59,786 nt of DNA from Acidobacteriota bacterium (GTDB taxonomy: Bacteria > Acidobacteriota > Terriglobia > UBA7540): assembly GCA_021787735.1 (NCBI GenBank), contig JAJYLL010000015.1:1-59786 (forward strand), read 5' to 3'. Shown piece after piece: positions 44,570 through 55,301 of this stretch. Under the pieces are notes generated by a model. It was not told where the DNA came from, did no database searches, and saw only the letters and a list, made by a program, of their open reading frames with translations. Numbering within the stretch: the stretch's first letter is position 1; each line of letters starts with the position of its first letter. Made by a program: the position numbers and the translations under genes.

Positions 44570-45160
44570 CCGGGAGGACTTTGGCCTTACGTGATCGTGA
44601 ACAATCCAAGGCGGCTGTGCTCAACAGCCTCAGCTTCAAGAGTGGACAGCGCACTTACGACAGCGTCATGACCGAGCTGGTCGAGTGGTACTGCTCGGGG
44701 CCACGCCTTGCATTCATTCGTACTGTCGTCCGTTGGTAGAGAATCTATCTTGAACAGAGGCAACACGCCCCGGCAACTATTAACCTTCCTATGGATGGCG
44801 TGCGCCGCGTGGCGTATGAGGCAGCGGACTCCGGCCTGCTCAGCCCAGAACTGGCTGCTGGTATTCGGCGAGTCAAGGGGGTGCCCGGATCCGAGTTAGG
44901 GTCGGGAACTGGCTTACTGCCAAGGGAGGCAAACGATTGCTTGTGGGTGTGGACCGAGAGCCGCTTTAGGGCAAGAGGAATTACGCGATGCTCATCGGAT
45001 GCGGATTCCGGCGCGGCGAACTGCTCGGGGTAGATGTCGATTCGATGCTGTTGCGCGAGGGGCAGTAGGTCATTTCGGACCTTTTGGGCAAGGCTGGGCC
45101 CATCCGGACGGTGCCGGTCCCGGAATGGGTCAAGGCGGTGTTCAGCGAGGGGCGCCGATC
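44570..45160 (+). pseudogene. Degenerate tyrosine-recombinase integrase
   Basis: Fragments of one integrase appear across frames: LNSLSFKSGQRTYDSVMTEL, then APATINLPMDGVRRVAYEAA, GLLSPELAAGIRRVKG, NYAMLIGCGFRRGELLGVDV and LLGKAGPIRTVPVPEWVKAV. Stops and frameshifts break it (for example, a stop within RTVVRW-stop-RIYLEQ), and the C-terminal catalytic HxxR/Tyr part is missing. It is unrelated to the two intact integrases of this window and marks a third, older insertion. Confidence 0.7.
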
Positions 45161-45363
45161 GAATTCCCATTGCCCCCATCGATTTTACATTTCCACCCCC
45201 ACGAATCTAGAATTGAGGTTCGCCCCAACACACTTCATGCCTGGTAACCGGCGGCTCGCATTCAGCGTCAATAGATTTGACTCGAAAATTCCGAGGTGTA
45301 GACATCTCGAGAGGCCAAGCTGGCTCTGAACAAGCTAAGGAAATCAAGAAGGGTAGAAGATAC

Positions 45364-46611
45364 ATGCCAGACCAATACCCTCCCGAAAACGGTGAAAGAA
45401 TCAGCGCGCCAGAAGCCGCAAGACAAGCCCCGAAGAAGCATTCATTAAAACTGTGGGTTGGGGTGATCGTATTCGTGGCGCTAGCTGCAGGCGCGTATTT
45501 TCTTTTACGAAGGGAAACTCCAACTGCCCAACGAACGGCCTCTTCCCAATCGCTAGGCGCGGGCGGCCGGTTCGCGACGGCCATACCCGTGGTCGCCGCG
45601 AAGGCACAAAAAGGAAATATTCCCGTTTACATCAACGGGCTGGGGGCGGTCACGCCGATTTACACCGTTACGGTCAAGAGTCGTGTGGACGGCCAGTTGA
45701 TGAAAGTCTATTACCGGGAGGGCGACGACGTCAGTCAGGGCGCTCCGCTCGTCGAAATTGATCCGCGGCCTTATCAAGTCCAGTTGATGCAGGCCCAAGC
45801 GCAAATGGCCAAGGATCAGGCCGCCCTGGACAATGCCCAATTGGACTTAACACGTTACCAGACACTCATCACGCATAATGCCATTCCTGAGCAGACCCTC
45901 GCCACGCAAAAAGCCACGGTCGAGCAGGACGAAGCCGCGATCAAAACCGACCAAGCCGCGATCGCGAGCGCCCAACTGAACATTACGTATTGCCATATCA
46001 CGGCGCCTATCTCGGGCCGCATCGGGTTGCGGCTGGTTGACCCGGGAAACTTTGTGCAAGCCAGCTCCCAATCTGCGTTACTAGTGATCACCCAAATGCA
46101 GCCGATCAGCGTCATCTTTACGATTGCGGAAGACCAGGTCCCGGCGGTGCTCCAGAAAATCCGCAGCGGCGACCGCCTGGAGGTCGAAGCACTCAGCCGG
46201 GATATGACGACGAAGCTCGGAACCGGCACGCTCACGACTCTCGACAATGAAATTGATCCGAGCACGGGCACTCTGAAGCTTCGAGCAACCTTTGCGAACT
46301 CGAGCAGAACCCTTTTCCCCAATCAATTTGTGAATGCACGTCTTCTTGTGGATGAAAAACGTGGAGTGACGATCGTGCCAAGCGCAGTCATACAGCGCAA
46401 TGCGCAATCAACCTACGTCTATCTTGTGAAGCCGGATTCGACCGTCACGGTGCGCCCCGTAACCACGGGCGTTACGGAAGGGGGCGAAACGGAAATCGTT
46501 TCCGGACTCTCGCCGGGCGATGAAGCGGTCATGACCGGAGTGGATAAGTTGCAGGAGGGGAGCAAGGTTAGCGTTCACCTCTACGGCGAGTCACGCGCGA
46601 AGGGAAACTAG
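45364..46611 (+). CDS. RND efflux periplasmic adaptor (MdtA-like)
   Basis: 415 residues. One N-terminal membrane anchor (WVGVIVFVALAAGAYFLL, residues about 30-47), then the membrane-fusion-protein layout: lipoyl half-motifs (GLGAVTPIYTVTVKSRVDGQ; HITAPISGRIGLRL), an alpha-helical hairpin (QAALDNAQLDLTRYQTLITH) and beta-barrel domains. It bridges the inner-membrane RND pump and the outer-membrane factor. The ATG at 45364 has an AAGGG upstream; a longer frame to 45277 reads through decayed DNA. The next gene starts at the base after its stop, so the four genes 45364-54564 form one operon. Confidence 0.85.
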   Translation: MPDQYPPENGERISAPEAARQAPKKHSLKLWVGVIVFVALAAGAYFLLRRETPTAQRTASSQSLGAGGRFATAIPVVAAKAQKGNIPVYINGLGAVTPIYTVTVKSRVDGQLMKVYYREGDDVSQGAPLVEIDPRPYQVQLMQAQAQMAKDQAALDNAQLDLTRYQTLITHNAIPEQTLATQKATVEQDEAAIKTDQAAIASAQLNITYCHITAPISGRIGLRLVDPGNFVQASSQSALLVITQMQPISVIFTIAEDQVPAVLQKIRSGDRLEVEALSRDMTTKLGTGTLTTLDNEIDPSTGTLKLRATFANSSRTLFPNQFVNARLLVDEKRGVTIVPSAVIQRNAQSTYVYLVKPDSTVTVRPVTTGVTEGGETEIVSGLSPGDEAVMTGVDKLQEGSKVSVHLYGESRAKGN

Positions 46612-49600
46612 ATGAGCCCGTCACGGACATTCATTCTCCGGCCCATCGCGACCTCGCTCCTCATGGTGGGCATCCTGCTCGCGGGGGCCGTAGCCTACCA
46701 CGAACTTCCGGTTTCCGCACTACCGGACGTGGATTATCCGACCATTCAGGTGGTGACGTTCTATCCCGGCGCAAGCCCGGACGTCATGGCGTCTTCCGTA
46801 ACGGCGCCGCTCGAGCGGCAATTCGGGCAGGTCCCGGGCCTGCAGCAGATGACGTCCACGAGTTCAAGTGGCCTCTCGCTGATTACTCTGCAATTCAATC
46901 TCAGCCTCAATATTGACGTGGCGGAGCAGGAGGTGCAGCAGTCGATCAACGCCTCGGGAACTTATCTTCCGCCCGACCTCCCCAATCCGCCCATTTACAG
47001 CAAAGTCAACCCGGCGGACGCTCCGATTCTCACCCTGGCGCTCACCTCCAATGAACTGCCTCTGACCCAGGTCGAAGACCTGGCGGACACGAGGCTTGCG
47101 CCCAAGATTTCGCAACTGCCTGGCGTGGGCCTGGTCAGCATCAGCGGGGGCGAAAAGCCGGCCGTGCGCATTCAGGTGAATCCCACAACGCTTGCCTCTT
47201 ACGGTTTGAATCTCGAAGACCTTCGAAGTGTGATTGTAGCGGCGAACGTTGACCAGGCGAAGGGAAGCTTTGACGGCCCGCACCAGGCTTATCAGATCGG
47301 CGCGAACGACCAGTTGAACTCGGCGAGCGATTACGCCCCGCTGGTCATCGCTTACCGAAACGGAGCGCCCGTCAAATTGAGCGATGTGGCCACGGTGACC
47401 GATGAAGCGGAAAACGAGTATGAGGCCGCATGGATGAATAACGTTCCTGCCGTCATCATGAACATCCAGCGGCAGCCAGGCGCCAATATCATCACCGTCG
47501 TTGACCGAATCAAAACTCTGCTGCCCCAGCTCACGGCTACTATGCCCTCCGCCGTCCATGTCCACATTTTGACGGACCGCACGAACACGATCCGCGCTTC
47601 CGTCCAGGATGTTGAGTTCGAATTGATGCTCACCGTGGCGCTGGTTGTCATGGTCATTTTCCTTTTCCTGCGGAATCTTTCCGCCACGATTATTCCGAGC
47701 GTGGCTGTTCCGCTTTCTTTGGTGGGGACGTTTGGCGTGATGTATCTGCTCGGCTACAGCCTGAACAATCTGACCTTGATGGCGCTCACCATCTCGACCG
47801 GCTTCGTCGTGGATGATGCGATTGTGATGATCGAAAACATCACTCGCTACCTGGAACAAGGGGAAACGCCCTTGCAAGCGGCGTTACACGGGTCCGAGCA
47901 GATCGGTTTTACGATCATCTCGCTTACGATATCGCTGATTGCGGTCCTGATCCCGCTGCTCTTTATGGGCGACATCGTTGGCCGGCTCTTCCGGGAGTTT
48001 GCGATCACGCTGAGCGTCGCGATTCTGGTTTCCGCGATTGTCTCGCTGACGCTCACTCCGGTGATGTGCTCCAAGCTCTTGAAGCGCCGCACGGAGGAAG
48101 AACAGAGCCACATTTATCGCGTGACCGAGCATGCCTGGAACTGGATCATCAATCTCTATGACCGGTCACTGCAGTGGGTGCTGCGGAGGCAGACGGCGAC
48201 TCTCGTCGTGGCCGTGGGGACACTAGTCGTGACCGGCGCGCTCTTCTATATCGTTCCTAAAGGATTTTTCCCGATTCAGGATACAGGCGTGATCCAGGGA
48301 GTCTCGCAGGCAGCCCAGAACGTCTCGTTCCAACAAATGGCCAGCGAGCAGGAGCAGTTGGCGCGAGTCATCCTCAAGGACCCGGCAGTCGAGAGCCTCT
48401 CATCATTTATCGGGGTGGACGGAACGAACACCACTCTGAACACGGGCCGCATACTGATCAATCTTAAGCCGCTCGATCAGAGGAAAATCAGCGCCAGCGA
48501 TGTGATTCGCCGCCTGCAGCCGGAACTAGCCAAGGTGCCGGGCATTACGCTCTACATGCAGCCGGTTCAAGACCTGACTGTGGACGACCGGGTCAGCCGG
48601 ACGCAGTTTCAATATACGCTCGAAGATCCGAATACTCAGGAACTCGACGATTACGCCTCCAAAATGCTGGCTGGCATGCAAAAGCTGCCGGAGATTCGCG
48701 ATGCGGCAAGCGACCAGCAAACCGGAGGGATCGAGGCCAACGTGGTTATTGACCGCCCGACGGCCTATCGGCTAGGGATATCGCCCTCCGCCGTGGACCA
48801 AACACTTTACGATGCTTTCGGGCAGAGGCTGGTCTCAACCATTTTCACCCAACTGAATCAATACCATGTAGTCTTGGAAGTCGCGCCCGCATTCCAGAAG
48901 AATCCGTCGGACTTCCGCGACTTGTTTATCCGAACGGGGGCCACCGGTTCCTCCGGTTCTCAGGGACTCGTCTCCGGCGGCACCTCGTCTCAGCAGTTAT
49001 TCGGGCCGACGAGTTCTCTGACGGCTGCGAATGCCAGTCTGAATTCAACGGGCACCGCAAGCAACTCGACTGCCACGGCCTCCGATAGCGCATTCGGCGC
49101 AGGCATCGCCTCCTCATCGGCATTTCCGAATGGGGGCCAGGTTCCTCTTGCGGCATTTACCCACATCGAAGAATCAACAACCCCGCTCACCATCAACCAT
49201 CAAGGCCAGTTTCCAGTGGTTACGCTCTCGTTCAATCTGGCTCCGGGAGCGTCGCTGGGCGACGCGGTTCAAGCCATAAACAACCTGAAAGAGCAGATCG
49301 GTTTGCCGCCTAGCATTCAAGCGGCCTTTCAAGGCACCGCCCAGGCTTTCCAAAACTCTCTGGCAAATGAGTGGTACCTGATTCTCGCCGCGATCATCAC
49401 GGTGTATATCGTGCTCGGCGTGCTCTACGAAAGCTACATTCATCCCATCACAATTCTTTCGACTCTGCCTTCGGCGGGCGTGGGCGCTCTCCTGGCGCTT
49501 CTAATCTGCCAGACGGATTTCAGTATTATCGCCCTGATCGGCATGGTGCTGCTGATTGGCATCGTGAAGAAGAACGGAATCATGATGATTGATTTCGCGC

Positions 49601-49911
49601 TTGAGGCGGAACGCAAGATGGGGATGACGCCGGTGAACGCCATCTACCAGGCCTGCCTGCTCCGCTTTCGCCCCATCATGATGACCACCATGGCGGCGCT
49701 CTTGGCCGGCGTGCCTCTCGCGCTCGGAACGGGCACGGGGTCGGAATTGCGGCGGCCGCTCGGCATCACGATGGTCGGCGGGCTCGTGCTCAGCCAGTTG
49801 TTGACGCTTTACACGACGCCGGTGATCTATCTCTGGTTTGACCGCCTGGCCCGGCGCCTGAGCAAGAACGGCGAGGGCGGGAAAAACCGGGAGCCGGTCC
49901 CTGCTGAGTAA
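46612..49911 (+). CDS. RND multidrug efflux permease (MdtB-like)
   Basis: 1099 residues, a full AcrB-type pump with 12 helices and two porter lobes. [15 protein letters not shown] in TM4 carries the conserved aspartates of the proton relay; [20 protein letters not shown] is TM10. It exports drugs or bile-salt-like compounds powered by proton uptake. Residues about 774-842 form a Ser/Thr/Gly/Ala-rich insertion ([12 protein letters not shown]... [10 protein letters not shown]) absent from the sister pump, explaining the extra length over the usual 1030-1040. It is followed within four bases by the second permease, as in MdtABC, where MdtB and MdtC form a heterotrimer. Confidence 0.9.
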   Translation: MSPSRTFILRPIATSLLMVGILLAGAVAYHELPVSALPDVDYPTIQVVTFYPGASPDVMASSVTAPLERQFGQVPGLQQMTSTSSSGLSLITLQFNLSLNIDVAEQEVQQSINASGTYLPPDLPNPPIYSKVNPADAPILTLALTSNELPLTQVEDLADTRLAPKISQLPGVGLVSISGGEKPAVRIQVNPTTLASYGLNLEDLRSVIVAANVDQAKGSFDGPHQAYQIGANDQLNSASDYAPLVIAYRNGAPVKLSDVATVTDEAENEYEAAWMNNVPAVIMNIQRQPGANIITVVDRIKTLLPQLTATMPSAVHVHILTDRTNTIRASVQDVEFELMLTVALVVMVIFLFLRNLSATIIPSVAVPLSLVGTFGVMYLLGYSLNNLTLMALTISTGFVVDDAIVMIENITRYLEQGETPLQAALHGSEQIGFTIISLTISLIAVLIPLLFMGDIVGRLFREFAITLSVAILVSAIVSLTLTPVMCSKLLKRRTEEEQSHIYRVTEHAWNWIINLYDRSLQWVLRRQTATLVVAVGTLVVTGALFYIVPKGFFPIQDTGVIQGVSQAAQNVSFQQMASEQEQLARVILKDPAVESLSSFIGVDGTNTTLNTGRILINLKPLDQRKISASDVIRRLQPELAKVPGITLYMQPVQDLTVDDRVSRTQFQYTLEDPNTQELDDYASKMLAGMQKLPEIRDAASDQQTGGIEANVVIDRPTAYRLGISPSAVDQTLYDAFGQRLVSTIFTQLNQYHVVLEVAPAFQKNPSDFRDLFIRTGATGSSGSQGLVSGGTSSQQLFGPTSSLTAANASLNSTGTASNSTATASDSAFGAGIASSSAFPNGGQVPLAAFTHIEESTTPLTINHQGQFPVVTLSFNLAPGASLGDAVQAINNLKEQIGLPPSIQAAFQGTAQAFQNSLANEWYLILAAIITVYIVLGVLYESYIHPITILSTLPSAGVGALLALLICQTDFSIIALIGMVLLIGIVKKNGIMMIDFALEAERKMGMTPVNAIYQACLLRFRPIMMTTMAALLAGVPLALGTGTGSELRRPLGITMVGGLVLSQLLTLYTTPVIYLWFDRLARRLSKNGEGGKNREPVPAE

Positions 49912-49914
49912 ACC

Positions 49915-52900
49915 ATGATCTCGGAACCCTTTATTCGCCGTCCAATTGCTACGACGCTGCTGACCGTCGCCATCGCCTTGGCCGGTGTTGTGGCGTTCAG
50001 ACTGTTACCGGTTTCGCCGCTTCCGCAAGTTGATTTTCCAACGATTTCGGTCGGCGCCTCGCTGCCGGGCGCAAGCCCTGAGACCATGGCTTCCGCCGTG
50101 GCCACGCCCCTTGAACGCCAATTCGGCCGGATTGCCGGCGTGACGGAAATGACTTCCTCCAGCACACTCGGGCAAACGAGCATTACCCTGCAGTTCGATT
50201 TAAACCGCAATATTGACGCCGCCGCGCGCGACGTCCAGGCGGCAATCAATGCCGCGCGCGCCAACCTGCCCGCCAATCTTCCCAACAACCCGAATTATCG
50301 GAAAGTGAATCCGGCCGACGCGCCGATCATGATTATCGCTCTCACCTCGAAGACACTCAGCAAAGGGCAAATGTATGACGCTGCTTCCTCCATCATGGCG
50401 CAAAAGCTTTCGCAGGTGAAAGGTGTGGGACAAGTCGTCGTTGGGGGAAGTTCTTTGCCATCCGTGCGCGTGGACTTGGACCTTCCGACGCTCAACAAGT
50501 ACGGCATCGGGCTCGAGCAGGTGCGGGGCGTCATCGCAAGCGCCAATGCGAACACACCCAAAGGCACACTGATGAGCGGACATCACGCCTGGAAAGTGGC
50601 CTCGAACGACCAGATCTTCAAGGCGGCCGACTATGAGCCTTTGATTATCTCGTATCATAATGGCTCGGCGGTGCGCTTGTCCGACATCGGCCAAGTTACG
50701 GATTCCGTCGAAGACCTTCGCTCCGCCGGCTACGCTAACGGCCAGCCGTCGATTCTGGTCATTATTTTTCGCCAGCCAGGCGCCAACATTATCGACACCG
50801 TGGATGGCGTTCGTGCCGATCTTCCCACTCTCCAGGCGCAAATCCCGCAATCCATCAAACTGAGCGTCGTCATGGACCAGTCCGTGACCGTCCGCGCCTC
50901 CGTGCACGATGTCGAGATAACCCTGGTGATCGCCGTTCTGCTGGTGATCTTGGTCGTCTTCCTATTCCTTCGCAACCCGCGGTCCGCCCTGATTCCAAGC
51001 GTTGCCGTCCCCGTGTCTTTGATCGGAACGTTCGGCGTGATGTATCTGCTGGGCTACAGCCTAGACAATCTCTCTCTGATGGCCTTGACCATCTCGACCG
51101 GCTTCGTCGTGGACGACGCCATCGTCGTCATCGAGAACATCACGCGGCACATGGAAAAGGGCACTCCACCGTTTCAGGCGGCGCTAAAGGGCGCTCGCGA
51201 AGTGGGATTCACCGTGATTACGATGAGCAGTTCGTTGATCGCGGTTTTCATCCCTCTATTGATGATGGGCGGGATTGTCGGCAGGTTGTTTCGCGAGTTC
51301 GCGGTCACGCTTTCTATTGCCATCGCCGTGTCCTTGGTGGTCTCGCTGACGGCCACGCCCGCGATGTGCGCGCATCTTCTAAAGGCGCACGAATCCCATG
51401 GCTGGCTCTACCGCAAAGGCGAAGAAGCGTTCGACTGGGTTGTGAACCTTTACGGGAAAACGCTGACGGTGGTCCTGCGCCACTCGGCAGTGACGTTGTG
51501 CGCGCTGCTGGCCACGATCGCGCTCAATGTTTATTTGTACATTCGCGTTCCCAAGGGCTTCTTCCCGCAAGAAGACACAGGCCGCGTCATGGGCGCCATT
51601 CAGGCCGACCAGGACACATCTTTCCAGGCAATGAATAAAGTCCTTCTGCGGATGATCAATATCGTCAAAGCGGACCCCGCCGTGGATTCAGTCGTCGGTT
51701 TTACCGGCGGCTGGGCCGGCGCAAACGGCGCGAGGATGTTCATCTCCTTAAAACCGCCGTCGGAACGTATTGCCGCGGACCGGGTTATTGCCCGTCTTCG
51801 GCCCAAGCTGGCGCGGGTTCCCGGGGCCACGCTCTATTTGCAGGCCGCGCAAGACGTCCGTGTTGGCGGGCGAATGAGCAACGCGCAGTATCAGTTCACC
51901 ATGCGGGGCGACAAGCTTCAGGATCTCACCGCTTTTGCGCCACGCATTCTTGAGGAATTGCGAAGGGTCCCGATCATCGCCGACGTTTCAAGTGACCAGC
52001 AAAATCGCGGACTCCAAGTCATGGTTGACTACGACCGCCCCACGGCCGCTCGCTTCGGAATTTCGCCGCAGCTCATTGACAACACGCTTTACGACGCTTT
52101 TGGACAGCGCCAGGTCTCGACTATGTACACCTCGCTCAACCAATACCATGTTGTGATGGAAGCGGCGCCGAAATACTGGCAAGATCCGCAGGTGCTAAGT
52201 GAGATTTACGTTCGATCGCCCAAAGGCCAGGAGGTGCCTTTACGCGCTTTCGCGCATTTTGCGCCTGAAACGGCCCCGCTTGCCGTCAACCACCAGGGGT
52301 TATTTCCTGCGGTAACTATTTCTTTCAACTTGCGCCAGGGCGTGGCGCTCGGCGACGCTGTCAATGCGATCAATGCGACCGCAGCCAAAATCGGCCTTCC
52401 GCCGACGATCCACACGGGTTTTGCGGGAACAGCCCAAGCTTACCAGCAATCACTCCAGAGCGAGCCACTGCTGATTGCGGCCGCGCTTGTTGCCGTCTAT
52501 TTGGTACTCGGCATCCTTTATGAAAGTTATATCCATCCGATCACGATACTTTCAACCTTGCCATCGGCCGGAGTCGGCGCGCTACTCGCGCTCATGCTCA
52601 CGCGAACCGATCTGACAGTCATTGCCATCATCGGAATCATTCTGCTCATCGGCATCGTGAAGAAGAATGCGATCCTAATGATCGACTTTGCGTTGATGGC
52701 CGAGCGCAAAGAAGGCAAGAACTCCCGCGATTCGATTTACGAAGCCTGCCTGCTGCGCTTCCGCCCCATCATGATGACCACCATAGCGGCGATTTTTGGC
52801 GCTACGCCTCTCGCGATCGGCCTGGGCACGGGCTCGGAATTGCGCCGGCCTCTTGGCATTGCTATTATCGGCGGGCTGATGGTTAGCCAGCTTTTGACGC

Positions 52901-53010
52901 TCTATACGACGCCTGTAGTCTATCTCTATTTCGACCGCTTGCAGCACTGGTGGGATCGGATTCGAGGCCGCGAGCCTGGAAAAGCAGCGCCGCTCGCTAC
53001 AGAAATATAA
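49915..53010 (+). CDS. RND multidrug efflux permease (MdtC-like)
   Basis: 1031 residues, the usual length. Same family hallmarks: [35 protein letters not shown]. It lacks the low-complexity insertion seen in its neighbour. Adjacent permease genes with a shared adaptor are the MdtABC arrangement, so a mixed trimer is likely. Confidence 0.9.
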   Translation: MISEPFIRRPIATTLLTVAIALAGVVAFRLLPVSPLPQVDFPTISVGASLPGASPETMASAVATPLERQFGRIAGVTEMTSSSTLGQTSITLQFDLNRNIDAAARDVQAAINAARANLPANLPNNPNYRKVNPADAPIMIIALTSKTLSKGQMYDAASSIMAQKLSQVKGVGQVVVGGSSLPSVRVDLDLPTLNKYGIGLEQVRGVIASANANTPKGTLMSGHHAWKVASNDQIFKAADYEPLIISYHNGSAVRLSDIGQVTDSVEDLRSAGYANGQPSILVIIFRQPGANIIDTVDGVRADLPTLQAQIPQSIKLSVVMDQSVTVRASVHDVEITLVIAVLLVILVVFLFLRNPRSALIPSVAVPVSLIGTFGVMYLLGYSLDNLSLMALTISTGFVVDDAIVVIENITRHMEKGTPPFQAALKGAREVGFTVITMSSSLIAVFIPLLMMGGIVGRLFREFAVTLSIAIAVSLVVSLTATPAMCAHLLKAHESHGWLYRKGEEAFDWVVNLYGKTLTVVLRHSAVTLCALLATIALNVYLYIRVPKGFFPQEDTGRVMGAIQADQDTSFQAMNKVLLRMINIVKADPAVDSVVGFTGGWAGANGARMFISLKPPSERIAADRVIARLRPKLARVPGATLYLQAAQDVRVGGRMSNAQYQFTMRGDKLQDLTAFAPRILEELRRVPIIADVSSDQQNRGLQVMVDYDRPTAARFGISPQLIDNTLYDAFGQRQVSTMYTSLNQYHVVMEAAPKYWQDPQVLSEIYVRSPKGQEVPLRAFAHFAPETAPLAVNHQGLFPAVTISFNLRQGVALGDAVNAINATAAKIGLPPTIHTGFAGTAQAYQQSLQSEPLLIAAALVAVYLVLGILYESYIHPITILSTLPSAGVGALLALMLTRTDLTVIAIIGIILLIGIVKKNAILMIDFALMAERKEGKNSRDSIYEACLLRFRPIMMTTIAAIFGATPLAIGLGTGSELRRPLGIAIIGGLMVSQLLTLYTTPVVYLYFDRLQHWWDRIRGREPGKAAPLATEI

Positions 53011-53022
53011 GGGGAAAGCACC

Positions 53023-54564
53023 ATGAGGTTGACAATCACGGACCGCAAAAGAATTGAGTGCGCGAGCGGAGCCGCGTCCGAGACTCCACGGCGGCGGGCG
53101 CATGGCTACTTGCTTGCGGCGTTGCTGCTGCCCTTGACGTCCTGCATGGTGGGACCGAAGTATCGGCGGCCCGCGGCTCCAGTTCCCTCCGCTTACAAAG
53201 AAGCGCCTCCGGGTTCCGAGAAAACCGGCCAATGGAAGCCGGCTCAGCCGAGCGATGCGGAGTCAAAAGGAAAATGGTGGCAGGCTTTTGGCGACCCCCG
53301 GTTAAACGTTCTCGAAGAGCAAGTCAACATTTCGAACCAAAGTGTTCTTGCCGCAGAAGCCCAATTCCGTGAGGCGGCCGATGCCGTTCGCATCGCCCGT
53401 TCGAGCCTATTTCCTTCGGTCACAACTGCGCCTTCGTATTCCAGGGCCGAGAGCTCTTCGACCTTATTCAACTTCCGGGCAGGCAATTTGACGGGCGGCG
53501 AGCGCACCACGTTGGATTTGCCCGTGGACGTCTCTTACCAGGCCGACGTGTGGGGAAGCATCCGCCACAGCGTGCGAGGCAGCGCGGAATCGGCGCAAGC
53601 GACCGCCGCGCAGCTTGAAAACGTGCGTTTGGCCGTGCAGGCGGCGCTCGCGCAAGATTATTTTGAACTGCACGGCGTTGACGGCGAAGAACAATTGCTC
53701 ACCCAAACCGTCAACTCTTACCAGGATTATCTCCAGTTGACCAAAGATCGTTTTGCAAGCGGTGTCGCATCCGGGGCCGATGTCGCGCAGGCTGAAACGC
53801 AGTTGAAAACCGCTCAAGCCGAATTGATTGACTTCGGCGTGGCGCGCGCCCAATTCGAACATGCCATCGCCATCCTCACTGGCAAGCCGCCCGCCGACGT
53901 CACGATTCCCTCAGCGCCCATCACGGCCGAGCTGCCATCCATCCCCGCCGGGCTTCCCTCAGCGTTGCTTGAACGCCGCCCCGATATTGCCGCCGCCGAG
54001 CGCCAGGTGGCCGCCGAGAATGAGCAGATCGGTATCGCCAGGGCTGCCTTTTTCCCCGCCGTGCTATTGACGGCCTCGGCCGGATTTGAAAGCGGAAGCT
54101 TTTCCCAATGGCTCACTTGGCCAAGCCGCATCTGGTCCGTTGGTCCGACGGTGGCGGAAACGGTGTTTGATGCGGGCCGCCGCCGCGCACAATCGGACTT
54201 GGCTCGGGCTGCCTTCGATGCTTCAATCGCAAACTACCGGCAGACGGTTCTGACAGCATTCCAACAGGTCGAAGACAATCTGGCGGCGCTTCGAGTGCTT
54301 GCGAACGAGGCCCAAGCGGAAGATGACGCCGTTCAGGCTGCGCACCAATCCCTCGATATTTCCACCTATCAATACAAGGCTGGAGTGGTGGACTACCTTC
54401 AGGTGATCACGGCTCAGACAGTCGCACTCCAGGACGAGATTTCCACTGTGAATATTCATACGCGGCGCATGGTGGCGAGCGTGCTTCTCATTGAAGCCCT
54501 GGGCGGAGGCTGGAATGCTTCCGCTTTGCCCTCCGAGCAAGAACTTGCCCGCGGCGGCAAGTAA
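53023..54564 (+). CDS. Outer-membrane efflux lipoprotein (NodT/TolC-like)
   Basis: 513 residues. The signal peptide ends in a lipobox, LTSC, with the lipidated cysteine at residue 41. Two OEP repeats (TolC-type coiled-coil hairpins) follow, for example SAQATAAQLENVRLAVQAAL and ADVAQAETQLKTAQAELIDF. It forms the outer-membrane exit duct for the RND pump encoded just upstream (12-base gap). Confidence 0.9.
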   Translation: MRLTITDRKRIECASGAASETPRRRAHGYLLAALLLPLTSCMVGPKYRRPAAPVPSAYKEAPPGSEKTGQWKPAQPSDAESKGKWWQAFGDPRLNVLEEQVNISNQSVLAAEAQFREAADAVRIARSSLFPSVTTAPSYSRAESSSTLFNFRAGNLTGGERTTLDLPVDVSYQADVWGSIRHSVRGSAESAQATAAQLENVRLAVQAALAQDYFELHGVDGEEQLLTQTVNSYQDYLQLTKDRFASGVASGADVAQAETQLKTAQAELIDFGVARAQFEHAIAILTGKPPADVTIPSAPITAELPSIPAGLPSALLERRPDIAAAERQVAAENEQIGIARAAFFPAVLLTASAGFESGSFSQWLTWPSRIWSVGPTVAETVFDAGRRRAQSDLARAAFDASIANYRQTVLTAFQQVEDNLAALRVLANEAQAEDDAVQAAHQSLDISTYQYKAGVVDYLQVITAQTVALQDEISTVNIHTRRMVASVLLIEALGGGWNASALPSEQELARGGK

Positions 54565-55301
54565 TCACGCGTTCTCGCCGCCCATTGCTGTAAGCGGCGG
54601 CGCGATTAACTTCGGTCAAGTGTTGCGCGGCATTTTCGGTCTTCATCAGCTTTGTCGTGTATTTTGCGCTTGCCAAGGCGGCATTGCGTCCGTCGCTTTC
54701 CCGATCCGAAATCACATCTTGAGGCAGTCTCGCATTCAAAATGTGAGCCGAACGCCGACTTGCGCGGCGAAAGGAATGCCCACCGTCGTTCCCGGCCCGA
54801 AGAAATCGCCCAGCGCGCCGGCAGGCACGCGCGATTGATTGAGACTTCGAATGGGCTGCGTTTCGCTACAAGAGGCGTTCAGGCAGAAGGCCGTCGCGTT
54901 GCGCAAATTGTTTACGGGAGCCGGGGGGCGAGTCCTCTTCCTCTTACCCTGAACCTTCTTGGTGCTTTCCATCGGTAACACTCCTTCCGGTTCCTTCAGG
55001 GAACCTCTGCTTTGGAGCGTTACCCCTTTTCCTCAGGAATTTTCGCTCACGATCTGGTAGTTAGCCCAGCCATAGACCGGCACGTCCTTTTGGACCACTG
55101 GCGACACATCAACGAGAGGCGCAAGGCGAGGTGGCGCCGAATCCACGCGGCGGCCGCATCCCGCGCACAATGCCAGTGCAGTCCCAGCCAGCGCCTCGGC
55201 CGCGGGCCCCATCTGAGACCATGAGCAACCCCTTTGTTCTTTCCCCGCGCGCCCACGCGAGGTCGCGTACTCCGGCGGCCGGTTGTGCGTCGAAGTGCAA
55301 G
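54565..55301. other. Region after the RND operon with an outer-membrane-protein remnant
   Basis: About 737 bases with no intact gene. On the minus strand, 54736-54840 reads RVPAGALGDFFGPGTTVGIP, then FAAQVGVRLTF-stop; a terminal phenylalanine is typical of outer-membrane beta-barrels, so this may be the last strand of a lost TonB-dependent receptor. A nested hairpin lies at 54974-55024. Confidence 0.4.
54974..55024. repeat. Nested hairpin (two stacked stems)
   Basis: Outer arms GGTAACACTCC and GGAGCGTTACC pair at 10 of 11 positions. Inside, GGTTCC-TTCAG-GGAACC forms a perfect 6-bp hairpin. On the plus strand CCCCTTTT follows, which could make it a terminator for the RND operon, though it is about 400 bases past the last stop. 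Confidence 0.45.

Noticed and set aside
40258..45300. A second copy of the tRNA-Pro 3' end marking the far end of the second element
   Set aside because: Short resemblances near 43815, 44505 and 45151 were too poor to support an attachment site.
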